A stretch of 37,210 nt of DNA from Acidimicrobiia bacterium (GCA_016871255.1 VFZH01000022.1:1-37210), one strand, 5' to 3'; numbered from the stretch's first letter, positions 11,259 through 19,794 are shown. Notes: generated from the letters alone by a model not told the origin. Numbers and translations: made by a program.

Positions 11259-11807
11259 ATGCCCTCTCCTGCCCCCGTGCTCCTGCTGTCCATGCCGCAG
11301 ATGGCGGATCCGAACTTCGCGCGGAGCGTCGTGCTGCTGTGCGACTACACGGATCAGGGGGCGTTCGGCGTGGTGGTGAACCGGCGGATCGACGAGCCTG
11401 CGTGGACGCTCATCACGACCGAGCCCGCGGTGCGCGTGGATCCCGCCGTGCACATCTGGGTTGGCGGGCCCGTGGAGCCGAACCGGACCTGGGTGCTGAC
11501 GGGCGAGCCGACCGGTCCCGAGGACGAGCGGCGCGAGATCTGTCCCGGCGTCGTGCTGTCCGCGTCGCACGAGCTGACGCTCGAGGTGCTGCAGGCGCCG
11601 CCCTCCGGCCGGCGGCGCATCCTGGCGGGGTACGCCGGCTGGGGACCCGGTCAGCTCGACCGCGAGCTGGCGGCCTCCGGGTGGCTCATGATGGACGTCG
11701 ATCCGCACCTCATCTTCGATGTGGCGCCGGACAAGATGTGGGAGACGGCGATCCGCCGGCTGGGCGCCGACCCCTCGGCGCTTCAGACCAGCACCGGCGT
11801 GCACTGA
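11259..11807 (+). CDS. YqgE/AlgH family protein
   Basis: A 182-residue member of the YqgE/AlgH (DUF179) family. Typical blocks: LLLSMPQMADPNFARSVVLL at the N-terminus, GAFGVVVNR, the IWVGGPVEP motif and GYAGWGPGQLDRELAASGWL followed by a D-P-x-L-I-F-D block. The biochemical role of this family is not settled; AlgH was linked to alginate regulation in Pseudomonas, and structures show no enzyme site. The ATG at 11259 directly begins the conserved N-terminus. It is separated from queG by 35 bases that hold a -10-like element, so it may be transcribed separately. The gene converges on fmdB with 89 bases between them. Confidence 0.93.
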   Translation: MPSPAPVLLLSMPQMADPNFARSVVLLCDYTDQGAFGVVVNRRIDEPAWTLITTEPAVRVDPAVHIWVGGPVEPNRTWVLTGEPTGPEDERREICPGVVLSASHELTLEVLQAPPSGRRRILAGYAGWGPGQLDRELAASGWLMMDVDPHLIFDVAPDKMWETAIRRLGADPSALQTSTGVH

Positions 11808-11829
11808 CGCGCAGCCTGCGCTCACTCGC

Positions 11830-11851
11830 AGGGGCCGGCTTCAGCCGGCCC
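11830..11851. repeat. Palindromic GC-rich interspersed repeat (copy 1)
   Basis: GGCCGGCT-TC-AGCCGGCC (11833-11850) is a perfect 8-base stem with a 2-base centre, preceded by AGG. The first 18 bases of the element are identical to 36310-36327. It sits between the convergent yqgE and fmdB genes and could act as a bidirectional terminator. Just after it, about 11877-11891, GAGCGAAGTCGG matches the GAGCGAAGTCG core of the repeat at 12430-12480. Confidence 0.7.
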
Positions 11852-11896
11852 GACGCGTGTGGCGCCGAAGGCCCAGCCCTGAGCGAAGTCGGCGGG

Positions 11897-12124
11897 TCAG
11901 TTCAGCGAGCAGGCTCCCGGTCCGCGCGGGTCGCCGCAGGTGCCGCAGGCGCCCATCGATGGGCTGGCCGTTACGCTCGAACCGTTCGTGTGTGCGGCGA
12001 AGACCGACAGCCGGCGCGTCAGCTCGGCGCTGTCGCAGGAAGGGCAGACAGGCTGCTCCGTGCTCCTGACGAGCAGTTCGAACTCGCGGTGGCAGTCGTT
12101 GCAGGCGTATTCGTAGAGCGGCAT
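11897..12124 (-). CDS. FmdB-type zinc ribbon protein
   Basis: A 75-residue protein beginning [19 protein letters not shown], the hallmark of the FmdB/CxxC_CxxC_SSSS putative regulatory family. Two zinc knuckles are seen, Cys8-x2-Cys11 and Cys27-x2-Cys30. The tail is rich in Ser, Gly and extra cysteines (CGTCG, then a Cys near the end), as often found in this family. The ATG at 12124 has a clear Shine-Dalgarno sequence, GAGGAG at 12136-12131, 6 bases upstream, which decides this start over the longer frame reaching 12373. Its function is unknown; the family was named after a gene near formamidase and may bind nucleic acid or metal. Single gene, convergent with yqgE. Confidence 0.88.
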   Translation of the reverse strand: MPLYEYACNDCHREFELLVRSTEQPVCPSCDSAELTRRLSVFAAHTNGSSVTASPSMGACGTCGDPRGPGACSLN

Positions 12125-12388
12125 TCCGTACTCCTCGAGGCCGACGGCCTCGCCCCATGATAGCCGAGCCCGGAGACGCTCCGGACTCTGGTGGTTGGAG
12201 TCACGAAAGCGAAGAAGTGTTTCCCGCAGCCGCCCCTCGACGTTGCCCGGGACGCCGGACGCGATCCGTTGGCCGCGGGAATCGAGCCCAGCGATTTCGG
12301 CAGAGGCCGCCGCCCCCGCGGCTGACACCGGCCCGCCCGATGGGTACCGTTCGATCGTGTCGAGGGTGTGCACGACGGCGTCGACAGG

Positions 12389-12480
12389 AAAGCTGGCGCT
12401 ACAACGGATCGGACGGAGCCCTGGAGATCGGCCAGCTGCCTTCGACTTCGCTCGGGCCAGGGAAGCTGGCCGCTACGAAG
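12389..12480 (-). repeat. Interspersed repeat block in the fmdB-typA gap
   Basis: Read on the minus strand, the block contains GTAGCGGCCAGCT (12477-12465), GGCCCGAGCGAAGTCGAAG and, further on, TTGTAGCGCCAGCTT (12403-12389). GGCCAGCT (12430-12437) pairs with AGCTGGCC (12464-12471) around a 26-base loop. The same GTAGCGGCCAGC unit recurs at 33343-33354. The remainder of the 410-base gap 12125-12534 has no convincing gene on either strand and only a weak -10 before typA. Confidence 0.6.
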
Positions 12481-12522
12481 ACCAGACGGGGCAGGGCGGG
12501 GCGGCGCACACCTGCCGCGTGC

Positions 12523-12528
12523 CATACT
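12523..12528 (+). promoter_or_regulatory. -10-like hexamer CATACT
   Basis: CATACT is 6 bases before the ATG at 12535; no ribosome binding site is seen. A weak match, listed because it fits the spacing found at other unit-first genes. Confidence 0.3.
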
Positions 12529-12534
12529 GCTGTG

Positions 12535-14418
12535 ATGGCTTCATCTTCAACACCCGGCTCCGTGGCGGTATTGGGCGCGGACGGGACCCGGGCCGCCGGC
12601 CCCGTGGCCAACCCGAACCGCCGCAACGTCGCGATCATCGCGCACGTCGATCACGGCAAGACCACGCTCGTCGATGCGCTGCTCCGGCAGAGCGGCGCGT
12701 TCCGGGCGAATCAGACCGTGGCCGAGCGCGTCATGGACAACACGGACCTCGAGCGCGAGCGCGGCATCACGATCCTCGCCAAGAACACGGCGGTCCACTA
12801 CGGCGACCTCCTCATCAACATCGTGGACACTCCCGGCCACGCCGACTTCGGCGGCGAGGTCGAGCGTACGCTCTCGATGGTCGACGGCGTCATCCTGCTG
12901 GTGGATGCCTCCGAAGGCCCGCTGCCGCAGACCCGCTTCGTCCTCCGCAAGGCGCTCGAGCGCGGCCTGCCCCCGATCGTCGTCCTCAACAAGATCGACC
13001 GCGCCGACGCGCGGCCGAAGGAAGTGCTGAACGAGGTCTACGACCTGTTCATCGACCTGGACGCCACCGAAGGGCAGATCGAGTTCCCGGTCCTGCTGAC
13101 CAACGCCAAGGCCGGCACCGCGGTGCGTGAAGGCGCTGGCCCCGGTGAAGACCTGCGCCCGCTGTTCGAGGCGATCGTCGACCACGTCCCGCCGCCCCGC
13201 GGCGACCCGGAGGCGCCGCTCCAGATGCTGGTCGCCAACCTCGACTCGAGCGACTATCTGGGGCGCATCGCGGTGGGCCGCATCTTCAACGGCACGGTGC
13301 GGCTGAACGACGCGATCGCCGTGCTGAAGCTGGACGGCTCCACGGAACAGACGCGTGTCACGAAGCTCTTCGCGTTCGACGGGCTGAAGCGCGTCGACAT
13401 CCAGCAGGCGGCCGCAGGCGACATCGTCTGTCTCGCCGGCATCGAGGACATCACCATCGGCGAAACGATCGCCGACCCGGAGCAGCCGGTCCGGATTCCG
13501 CCGATCGCCGTGGACGAGCCCACGGTCTCGATGCACTTCGGGGTGAACACGTCGCCGATGGCCGGGCGCGACGGCCAGTTCGTGACCTCGCGCAACCTGC
13601 GCGACCGCCTGCAGAAGGAGCTGCTCGGCAACGTGTCGATTCGTGTCCTGGACACGGACTCCCCGGAGCAGATGAAGGTGATCGGCCGCGGCGAGCTGCA
13701 GCTCTCGATCCTGATCGAGATGATGCGCCGCGAAGGCTACGAGCTGCAGGTCTCGCGTCCGGACATCGTCACGCGCGAGATGGACGGCCAGCGGATGGAG
13801 CCGGTCGAGGAACTGATCATCGACGTGCCGGAGGAGTTCCAGGGCGTGGTGATCGCCCAGGCCGGCACGCGCCGGGGCGTGCTTGGGAAGATGGTGAACC
13901 ACGGCAGCGGCCGCGTGCGCCTCGAGTTCCGCATCCCCACGCGCGGGCTGATCGGCTTCCGGTCCCAGTTCATGACCGACACCCGCGGGACCGGGATCAT
14001 GAACCACCTGTTCGCCGCGTGGGAGCCGTGGCACGGAGCGATCCCGGCCAGGCCGACGGGCGCGCTGGTCGCCGACCGCTCGGGGGTGGCCACGGCTTAC
14101 GCCATCTACAACCTGCAGGAGCGGGGCGAGATCTTCATCGACCCGGCCACGGCGGTCTATGAAGGCATGATCATCGGTGAAAACGCGCGGCCGCGCGACA
14201 TGGACGTCAACGTCACGAAAGAGAAGAAGCAGACGAACATGCGCGCGTCCACCGCCGACGAGGCCATCCGGCTGATCCCGCCGCGCCGGCTGAGCCTGGA
14301 ACAGGCGATCGAGTTCATCAACGACGACGAACTGGTCGAGGTGACGCCGAAGTCGATCCGGCTGCGCAAGCGGATCCTGGCGGCGAACCAGCGCCCGAAA
14401 GTCGGTGGCGACGACTGA
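12535..14418 (+). CDS. typA: Translational GTPase TypA/BipA
   Basis: A 627-residue ribosome-associated GTPase that helps 50S assembly and stress or cold adaptation. G motifs: G1 [10 protein letters not shown] near residues 36-45, G2 [10 protein letters not shown]3 DTPGHADF and G4 NKID. The usual G5 SAK reads TNAKAG, a Ser-to-Asn change at the first position. Domains II and III, the EF-G-like domain V ([20 protein letters not shown]) and the BipA-specific C-terminal domain ([20 protein letters not shown]) are complete. The N-terminus has about 26 residues before the conserved [13 protein letters not shown] at 12604 would give the usual 604-residue length and is a possible alternative start. 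Transcribed alone; converges on the ferredoxin gene. Confidence 0.96.
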   Translation: MASSSTPGSVAVLGADGTRAAGPVANPNRRNVAIIAHVDHGKTTLVDALLRQSGAFRANQTVAERVMDNTDLERERGITILAKNTAVHYGDLLINIVDTPGHADFGGEVERTLSMVDGVILLVDASEGPLPQTRFVLRKALERGLPPIVVLNKIDRADARPKEVLNEVYDLFIDLDATEGQIEFPVLLTNAKAGTAVREGAGPGEDLRPLFEAIVDHVPPPRGDPEAPLQMLVANLDSSDYLGRIAVGRIFNGTVRLNDAIAVLKLDGSTEQTRVTKLFAFDGLKRVDIQQAAAGDIVCLAGIEDITIGETIADPEQPVRIPPIAVDEPTVSMHFGVNTSPMAGRDGQFVTSRNLRDRLQKELLGNVSIRVLDTDSPEQMKVIGRGELQLSILIEMMRREGYELQVSRPDIVTREMDGQRMEPVEELIIDVPEEFQGVVIAQAGTRRGVLGKMVNHGSGRVRLEFRIPTRGLIGFRSQFMTDTRGTGIMNHLFAAWEPWHGAIPARPTGALVADRSGVATAYAIYNLQERGEIFIDPATAVYEGMIIGENARPRDMDVNVTKEKKQTNMRASTADEAIRLIPPRRLSLEQAIEFINDDELVEVTPKSIRLRKRILAANQRPKVGGDD

Positions 14419-14426
14419 CGCGTCGC

Positions 14427-14495
14427 CAATCCGTCAATCATCAATCGTCAATCGCCAATTCAATCGTCAATCCTCAATCCCCAATCTTCAATTGT
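14427..14495. repeat. 7-base degenerate repeat array, CAATCNN type
   Basis: Ten units of CAATC or CAATT follow each other, eight spaced by two variable bases (AT, GT, GC, GT, CT, CC, TT, GT), with one three-base spacer and one missing spacer. The period is therefore essentially 7 bases. The array fills almost the whole 77-base gap between the convergent typA and ferredoxin genes and ends exactly at the ferredoxin stop codon. The same unit appears on the opposite strand at 29869-29942. Confidence 0.85.
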
Positions 14496-14846
<351 letters not shown>

Positions 14847-14852
14847 ACCGGC

Positions 14853-14859
14853 TATATTA
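14853..14859. promoter_or_regulatory. Shared bidirectional -10 element TATATTA
   Basis: TATATTA reads TATATT on the plus strand (10 bases before ATG 14869) and TAATAT on the minus strand (7 bases before ATG 14846). It is the only AT-rich sequence in the 22-base gap between two divergent genes, and neither gene has a Shine-Dalgarno sequence. Confidence 0.5.
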
Positions 14860-14868
14860 CCCGTGACC

Positions 14869-15426
14869 ATGACCACTGCTCCCGACACCGATACCGAGAC
14901 CGCCACGCCCCCGCTGCCGCCGCCCTCCCACCTGTGGAAGCGGCTGCCTCCGGATCGCCGGCAGCAGGCCGCGGAGGCGTTCTGGCGTGACGGGCAGGCT
15001 CGGGCCGAGCAGGCCGAGACGATTGCCGCGATCGCGCACCGCATCAAGTTCCGGACGAAGAGCGTGCGCGCGATGACGGTGGAGAAGAAGGCGCAGCAGG
15101 TGCTCCGCCTGGCCGGCGTGTCGGAACTGGTGGCCGCGAGGCTGCTCGTCTCGTACCACGTCGCGCATCAGCGGCCGATGATGGGGGCGTTCCTCGACGC
15201 GCTGGGCATCGCGCACGAGGACGGGTTGATTGCCGCCGAGGAGGTCGAGGCCCCGGCGCCGGAGCGGCTGCGCGAAGCCGTCCGGACGCTGACGGCGTCC
15301 TTCCCGGCCGAAGACGTCGCCCTGTATCTGTCAACGCTCACGTGGCAGGACCCCGACGCCTGGGGCGCGCTGGCTGAGCTGCCCGGGACGCGCCTGCCGG
15401 ATGCCGAGCCGTCGGAAGGCGCCTGA
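14869..15426 (+). CDS. Conserved-looking protein of unknown function
   Basis: A 185-residue protein; GTG at 14863 is an in-frame alternative two codons earlier. I do not recognise a named family. Residues 1-20 are Thr/Pro/Asp-rich and probably disordered. From LWKRLPPDRRQQAAEAFWRD onward the protein looks mostly helical and soluble, with charged amphipathic segments, no signal peptide and no membrane helix. The RPMMGAFLDALGIAHEDGLI segment is distinctive and would be a good search probe. terC starts 3 bases after its stop and rsgA overlaps terC, so the three probably form one transcript. Nothing in the sequence shows a catalytic site. Confidence 0.8.
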   Translation: MTTAPDTDTETATPPLPPPSHLWKRLPPDRRQQAAEAFWRDGQARAEQAETIAAIAHRIKFRTKSVRAMTVEKKAQQVLRLAGVSELVAARLLVSYHVAHQRPMMGAFLDALGIAHEDGLIAAEEVEAPAPERLREAVRTLTASFPAEDVALYLSTLTWQDPDAWGALAELPGTRLPDAEPSEGA

Positions 15427-15429
15427 CCC

Positions 15430-16164
15430 GTGGAGGCGCTCGCCACCGCCGAAGGCTGGATCGCGCTCGCCACCCTGACGCTTCTCGAGGTCGTCCTCGG
15501 GATCGACAACGTCGTCTTCATCTCGATTCTGGCGGGACGCCTCCCCCCTGTCGAGCGCGATCTCGCCAGGAACGTCGGCCTCTTCCTGGCGATGTTCATG
15601 CGCATCGCCCTGCTGCTCTCGATCACCTGGGTGATGCGGTTGACGGCGCCCCTCTTCGGGGCGTTCGGGTACGAGCTGTCCGGACGCGACCTGATCCTGC
15701 TGGGTGGCGGGCTGTTCCTCCTGGCGAAGAGCACGCACGAGATCCATGGGAGGCTGGAAGGAGCCGAACACGGGGGGCAGGGCGCCGCGGCGGCGTCGAT
15801 GGCGGGTGTAATCGTGCAGATCCTGCTCCTCGACGCCGTCTTCTCGATCGACTCGGTCATCACGGCGATCGGCATGGCCAACGACGTCTCGATCATGGTG
15901 ATTGCCGTCGTGCTGGCGGTGATCGTGATGATGGCCTCGGCAGGCAGCGTCAGCCGCTTCGTCGAGCGCCACCCCACGGTGAAGATGCTCGCGTTGAGCT
16001 TCCTGCTGCTGATCGGCTTCTCGCTCGTCGCCGAGGGGCTCGACCATCACGTCCCGAAGGGGTACATCTACTTCGCCATGGGGTTCTCGCTCTTCGTCGA
16101 GGCGATCAACCTGCGCGTTCGGGCGAAGGCCGAGCCCGTACTCCTCCGTCAGCCGCGTCCATGA
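15430..16164 (+). CDS. TerC family integral membrane protein
   Basis: A 244-residue membrane protein with about seven hydrophobic helices. The two TerC signatures are present: LEVVLGIDNVVFISIL near residues 18-33 and LLDAVFSIDSVITAIGMAND near residues 134-153, each placing an Asp in the membrane that is thought to bind a metal ion. TerC proteins were named for tellurite resistance; relatives such as Alx and MeeY/MeeF take part in manganese export and protein metalation. There is no CBS or CorC domain. The GTG start is 3 bases after the preceding stop, and GGAAGG at 15414-15419 could be a ribosome binding site. The stop overlaps the rsgA ATG (ATGA). Confidence 0.92.
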   Translation: MEALATAEGWIALATLTLLEVVLGIDNVVFISILAGRLPPVERDLARNVGLFLAMFMRIALLLSITWVMRLTAPLFGAFGYELSGRDLILLGGGLFLLAKSTHEIHGRLEGAEHGGQGAAAASMAGVIVQILLLDAVFSIDSVITAIGMANDVSIMVIAVVLAVIVMMASAGSVSRFVERHPTVKMLALSFLLLIGFSLVAEGLDHHVPKGYIYFAMGFSLFVEAINLRVRAKAEPVLLRQPRP

Positions 16165-17234
16165 CGCTCGACGACCTCGGCTGGGACGACGCGTTCGGGG
16201 CGGCGTTCGAGCCGTGGGCGCGTCAGGAGGACGTCCAGCCGGGCCGCATCGCCGTCGAGTTCAACCACCTGTACCGGGTGTTCGTTGCGGGCGGCGAGCA
16301 GGAGGCAGCCGTTTCCGGTTACCTGAAGCACCGCGCCCGCAGCCAGGCGGAGCTGCCGGTCGTTGGGGACTGGGTGGCCGTGCGCACGCGGCCCGGGGAG
16401 GCCCTGGCGTCGATCCGGGGGGTGCTGGCACGCCGCAGCCGCTTCTCGCGCAAGGTGGCGGGGCAGGTCACCAGCGAGCAGGTCGTGGCGGCCAACGTGG
16501 ACGTCGTGTTCCTGGTCATGGCGCTGCACGGTGACTTCAGCGTGCGGCGCCTCGAGCGGTATCTGCTACTCGCTCGCGAGAGCCGGGCGGCGCCTGTCAT
16601 CCTGCTGACCAAGCCCGATCTGTGTGACGACGTCGCCGCGGCGGTGGCTGAGGTGACGGCCGTTGCCGGCGGCGCGCCGGTTCTCGTCGTGAACGCGAAG
16701 CGCGGCGAGGGGCTGGAGCCCATGGGGAGCCTGCTGCCGGCCGGCCGGACGGGCGCGCTGCTCGGGTCGTCCGGCGTGGGCAAGTCGACAATCATCAACG
16801 CGCTGGCGGGCGTCGTTCGCCAGAAGACGCGCGAGGTGCGCGACTCGGATCAGCGCGGGCGGCACACGACGACGAACCGTGAGCTGATCGCACTGCCGGG
16901 CGGCGGCCTGCTCATCGACACCCCGGGGATGCGCGAGCTGCAGTTGTGGGACGTGGCCGGCGCCGCAGGCGGCACCTTCGAGGAGATCGAGACGCTGGCC
17001 GCCGCGTGTCGTTTCACCGACTGCCGGCACCGGGGGGAACCGCGGTGTGCGGTCGAGGACGCCGTCGAGCGTGGCGACATCGCGCGCGCGCGGCTGGACA
17101 GCTACCTGAAGCTGCAGGACGAGCTGGCGCACCTGGCGCGCCAGCAGGACCAGCGGCTGCAGATCGAGGACAAGCGCCGCTGGCGCGTCGTTCACAAGGC
17201 ACAGCGCGCGCGAAACAGGCAGAAGGGGCGATAG
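16161..17234 (+). CDS. rsgA: Small ribosomal subunit biogenesis GTPase RsgA
   Basis: A 357-residue circularly permuted GTPase that acts late in 30S maturation. The G motifs come in the permuted order: G4 TKPD (LLTKPDLCDD), G5 VNAKRGEG, G1 GSSGVGKST, G2-like RGRHTTTN and G3 DTPGM. The N-terminal OB domain (about residues 20-110) and the C-terminal zinc site Cys283, Cys288, His290, Cys296 (CRFTDCRHRGEPRC) are complete. A basic, Gln-rich C-terminal helix probably binds rRNA. The ATG overlaps the terC stop by 4 bases, indicating coupling. A perfect palindrome begins at the stop codon and probably ends the operon. Confidence 0.96.
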   Translation: MTLDDLGWDDAFGAAFEPWARQEDVQPGRIAVEFNHLYRVFVAGGEQEAAVSGYLKHRARSQAELPVVGDWVAVRTRPGEALASIRGVLARRSRFSRKVAGQVTSEQVVAANVDVVFLVMALHGDFSVRRLERYLLLARESRAAPVILLTKPDLCDDVAAAVAEVTAVAGGAPVLVVNAKRGEGLEPMGSLLPAGRTGALLGSSGVGKSTIINALAGVVRQKTREVRDSDQRGRHTTTNRELIALPGGGLLIDTPGMRELQLWDVAGAAGGTFEEIETLAAACRFTDCRHRGEPRCAVEDAVERGDIARARLDSYLKLQDELAHLARQQDQRLQIEDKRRWRVVHKAQRARNRQKGR

Positions 17235-17254
17235 CGCGTCCGCGCGGACGCGCT
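17233..17254. terminator. Perfect 22-base palindrome at the rsgA stop
   Basis: AGCGCGTCCG (17233-17242) and CGGACGCGCT (17245-17254) are perfect complements around a CG centre. The hairpin begins inside the TAG stop of rsgA. There is no T-run, but the following 7-base repeat array also separates rsgA from the convergent ATPase gene. Probable bidirectional transcription end. Confidence 0.5.
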
Positions 17255-17264
17255 GTCGCGAAAT

Positions 17265-17318
17265 CCCGAAGCCCAGGCACCAAGTCCCGAACCGAATCCC
17301 AAGGCCCAAAGCCCGATG
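17265..17318. repeat. 7-base degenerate repeat array, CCCAANN/CCCGAAN type
   Basis: Eight units: CCCGAAG, CCCAGGC, ACCAAGT, CCCGAA, CCGAAT, CCCAAGG, CCCAAAG, CCCGATG. The period is 7 bases with two 6-base units. It lies between the convergent rsgA and ATPase genes and belongs to the same type as arrays at 21787, 29958 (opposite strand) and 36233. Confidence 0.8.
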
Positions 17319-17339
17319 GGACGGAGACCGCGCGGTTCC

Positions 17340-18467
17340 CTACTGGAACTCGGGCAGGGGGCTGGAGCCTGGCGGCGGGGGAGGCGGAATCCCCGCCGGT
17401 TCTGCGGGCCCGGGGGCGATGGTGGGTGGCGGCGCATCCGGCTGCGCGGGCGGTGGCGCGTCCACCCAGCCTTCGGGTGGGCCGAGCCACACGAGCGCGG
17501 CCACCGCGGCTGCGACCATCAGCAGAAGTGCCAGCCCGATCCAGAGCCCGCGTCGCCCCCGGCCGGCTCGGATGACATCCGGCGGTATCGTGATGTTCAG
17601 CGCCCCTGCGGCGCGGGCGACGTGCGCGGCCGTCACTGTCTGACTCTCGGCCTCGGCCGCGACCGCCAGCGCGCGATCGCACAGCAGGTTGATCAGGCGC
17701 GGCACGCCGTTCGAGCCCGCGTGTACCGCCGCCACGGCACGCTTGTCGAACACGGGCGTGTTCACCCCATGGGCCACCCCAAGGCGGTGCGCGATGTAGG
17801 CCTCCGCCTCGGGCGGCGTCAGCGGCACCAGCGACGCGCGCAGGGAAATGCGCTGGCTGAGTTGCCGGAGGTCGTGCCGCGCCAGCGTCTCGAGCAACTC
17901 GAGCTGACCGATCAGGACGATCTGCAGCAGCCGGTTTTCGCCGGTCTCCAGGTTCGAGAGCACACGAATCTGCTCCAGCACCCCTGGTGACAGGTGCTGC
18001 GCCTCGTCGATCAGGAGCACCGCCGTGCCCTGAACCGCCTGCAGTGACAGCAGGAACTCGTGCAGGGTGCCCACGAGCTCGTGGGTGCTTGCGGCCTTGA
18101 ACTGTGCGTCGCGCGCCGCCTCCTTCGAGACGACACCGAAGTCCACCAGCACCGTTCGCAGCAACTCGTCGACGGACACGAACGGGTTCAGCACCAGGCA
18201 CGTGAACGTGGTGGCCCCGAGCTCGGTCAGCAGCGATCGGCACACGGTGGTCTTGCCCGTGCCGATGTCGCCGGTGAAGACGATGAACCCTTCACGGCGG
18301 CGGATGGCGCGCACCAACTGGGTGATCGCCTCGTCGTGCGACGTGCTCCGATACAGGAACCTCGGGTCGGGAGTGAGGTCGAACGGCCGCTGGTCGAAGC
18401 CGAAGAAGGCCTCGTACGAAGGGGACTCTGGCGCGGTTGGCGCGTCTGATGTCGTGATCAGGCCCAC
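17340..18467 (-). CDS. ExeA/GspA-like AAA ATPase with one membrane helix
   Basis: A 375-residue protein. The core begins SYEAFFGFDQRPFDLTPDPR, typical of the ExeA/GspA group that helps insert the type II secretin through peptidoglycan. Walker A is GDIGTGKTT (about residues 66-74) and Walker B is VLLIDEAQHL (about 150-159); LSQRISLRASLVPL contains the sensor/arginine region. A single membrane helix (GLWIGLALLLMVAAAVAALV, about 302-321) is followed by a short Pro-rich tail in place of the peptidoglycan-binding domain of ExeA. The ATPase therefore faces the cytoplasm. GTG at 18467 was preferred because an extended -10 (TGCTATTCT) lies 9 bases upstream; GTG at 18512 would add 15 unconserved residues. 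No secretion operon is adjacent; a pseudopilin lies 15 kb away. Confidence 0.87.
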   Translation of the reverse strand: MGLITTSDAPTAPESPSYEAFFGFDQRPFDLTPDPRFLYRSTSHDEAITQLVRAIRRREGFIVFTGDIGTGKTTVCRSLLTELGATTFTCLVLNPFVSVDELLRTVLVDFGVVSKEAARDAQFKAASTHELVGTLHEFLLSLQAVQGTAVLLIDEAQHLSPGVLEQIRVLSNLETGENRLLQIVLIGQLELLETLARHDLRQLSQRISLRASLVPLTPPEAEAYIAHRLGVAHGVNTPVFDKRAVAAVHAGSNGVPRLINLLCDRALAVAAEAESQTVTAAHVARAAGALNITIPPDVIRAGRGRRGLWIGLALLLMVAAAVAALVWLGPPEGWVDAPPPAQPDAPPPTIAPGPAEPAGIPPPPPPGSSPLPEFQ

Positions 18468-18476
18468 TGAAAGGGG

Positions 18477-18485
18477 AGAATAGCA
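18477..18485 (-). promoter_or_regulatory. Extended -10 TGCTATTCT for the ATPase gene
   Basis: On the minus strand TGCTATTCT ends 9 bases before GTG 18467, a TGnTATNNT-type extended -10. It supports that start and a nearly leaderless message. Confidence 0.45.
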
Positions 18486-18530
18486 GGAAAGTGGCGTCGC
18501 CACCGGGCGCACGCTTCGGGTACTGTGCGA

Positions 18531-18547
18531 TCGGGCCTCCGGCCCGA
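18531..18547 (+). promoter_or_regulatory. Hairpin or operator-like palindrome upstream of the sensor gene
   Basis: TCGGGCC-TCC-GGCCCGA is a perfect 7-base stem with a 3-base loop, 10 bases before ATG 18558, in the divergent gap with the ATPase gene. It could be an operator or a 5' mRNA hairpin; TACTGT at 18521-18526 may be a -10. Confidence 0.35.
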
Positions 18548-18557
18548 GAAACAGGTG

Positions 18558-19790
18558 ATGTCCTCAGCCGCATTCTCGCTCCTGTACCTGGCCGCGGCGG
18601 CGGCGGCGTTCATCGCCGGCAGGCTCGTCCTGCCGCGTCGGCGCGAGCCGGGCGGAACCGCGCTGTGCCTGATGCTCTACGCCGTGTCGTTCTGGGCGAT
18701 CTGCGACGCCATCGAGCTGCAGATGCCCACTGTCGCAGCCAGGCAGCTCGTCGCGCAGGTGCAGTACCTCGGCGTGGCAGCGGTCGCGCCGTTGTTCCTG
18801 CACACGGCCTGGGCGCTCGCCGGAGGGCGCCGCAGGACCCTGCGCCGCTACCGGCTGGTGGTGTGGGGGCCCTCGGCCCTGTCGGTGCTCGTGGCCTGGA
18901 CGAACCCCTGGCACGGCTGGCTCTGGGCCAGCATCGAGCCGCCCGTGAGCGGGTCGCCCTTCGCGCTCTATCGCTACGGCTGGTGGCTGTGGCTGCTCAT
19001 GGCCCAGCACTACGTCCTGATGGGCGTCGCCGCGATCGTGCTGCTGCGCGCCATGCGCCGGGTGTGGAAGGACTTCCGGCGCAGCATGGCTGTCGTGCTC
19101 GTGGCGGTGACGCTGCCGTGGGTGGGGAACCTGGTCTCCAACCTCAAGCTCGGTCCGTGGCCTGGCCTGGACTGGCTGGCGCTGTCTCTTGCCGTCAGCG
19201 GTCCGCTGCTGGCCTGGGTCGTCCTGCGCGGTGGGCTGCTGGACCTGCTTCCACAGCCGCGACTCGCCTTCATGAAGGCGATCGACGCCGCGGTGGTCGT
19301 GGTGGACCTGAAGGGCGGAGTCGTGTTCCGGAATGCGGCCGCTACGCGCCAGCCGTTCAACGACCTGGCTGCGCTGGCACGGGCGCTCGGGGTCGCGTCC
19401 CTCGTGAAGGCACCGGACATGTTCCGGTCCGATCTTCCCCTTGGGAGCCATCGCGTCGACGTGCGGCTGATGCCGGTGTCGGATCGCTGGGGCGCCCGTG
19501 CCGGCCGCCTCGTCGTTCTGCGCCACGCGGGCGGACCTCAGGGAGCACGCGCGGGTCGTCGCGATTGCCGGAGCGATCAGGGTGAGGCGGATCTGCTGGC
19601 CGTGTGCGCGAGTTGCCAGCGCGTGCGCGACGAGCAGGGCAACTGGCTCAACGTCGAGGACTACCACGCCAGTCATGCCGACGTGCAGTTCACGCACGGG
19701 ATCTGCGGAGAATGCCTGACGCGTCTGTACCCCGAGGTGGCCGATCGCGCCGGAGCGTCGACGTTCCGGTCCGGCGCCGCGCGTGGATGA
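18558..19790 (+). CDS. 7TM sensor-like protein with PAS-like region and Cys/His zinc motif, no output domain
   Basis: A 410-residue protein. Residues 1-225 form about seven hydrophobic helices like the N-terminal 7TM region of some sensor kinases (HisKA_7TM type: ALCLMLYAVSFWAICDAIEL early, WTNPWHGWLW in the middle, LAVSGPLLAWVVLRGGLLDL at the end). Residues 237-330 read like a PAS fold (FMKAIDAAVVVVDLKGGVVF). The C-terminus carries Cys350-x2-Cys353 (CASCQRVRDEQGNW) and His380, Cys383, Cys386 (HGICGEC), a motif also seen at the end of some response regulators and sensor proteins. No kinase, GGDEF or phosphatase domain is present. It may sense a membrane or redox signal and pass it to a partner. 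ATG 18558 was chosen over GTG 18525 because it begins the first membrane helix. hupE follows closely. Confidence 0.82.
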   Translation: MSSAAFSLLYLAAAAAAFIAGRLVLPRRREPGGTALCLMLYAVSFWAICDAIELQMPTVAARQLVAQVQYLGVAAVAPLFLHTAWALAGGRRRTLRRYRLVVWGPSALSVLVAWTNPWHGWLWASIEPPVSGSPFALYRYGWWLWLLMAQHYVLMGVAAIVLLRAMRRVWKDFRRSMAVVLVAVTLPWVGNLVSNLKLGPWPGLDWLALSLAVSGPLLAWVVLRGGLLDLLPQPRLAFMKAIDAAVVVVDLKGGVVFRNAAATRQPFNDLAALARALGVASLVKAPDMFRSDLPLGSHRVDVRLMPVSDRWGARAGRLVVLRHAGGPQGARAGRRDCRSDQGEADLLAVCASCQRVRDEQGNWLNVEDYHASHADVQFTHGICGECLTRLYPEVADRAGASTFRSGAARG

Positions 19791-19794
19791 CGGC

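Noticed and set aside
12125-12373. Upstream extension of the FmdB frame
   Set aside because: The ATG at 12124 has a good ribosome binding site and begins the family N-terminus; the extension has no family resemblance.
15430-16164. TerC as sign of a tellurite-resistance island
   Set aside because: No terA, terB, terD, terE or terZ gene is present; single TerC proteins are common housekeeping membrane proteins.
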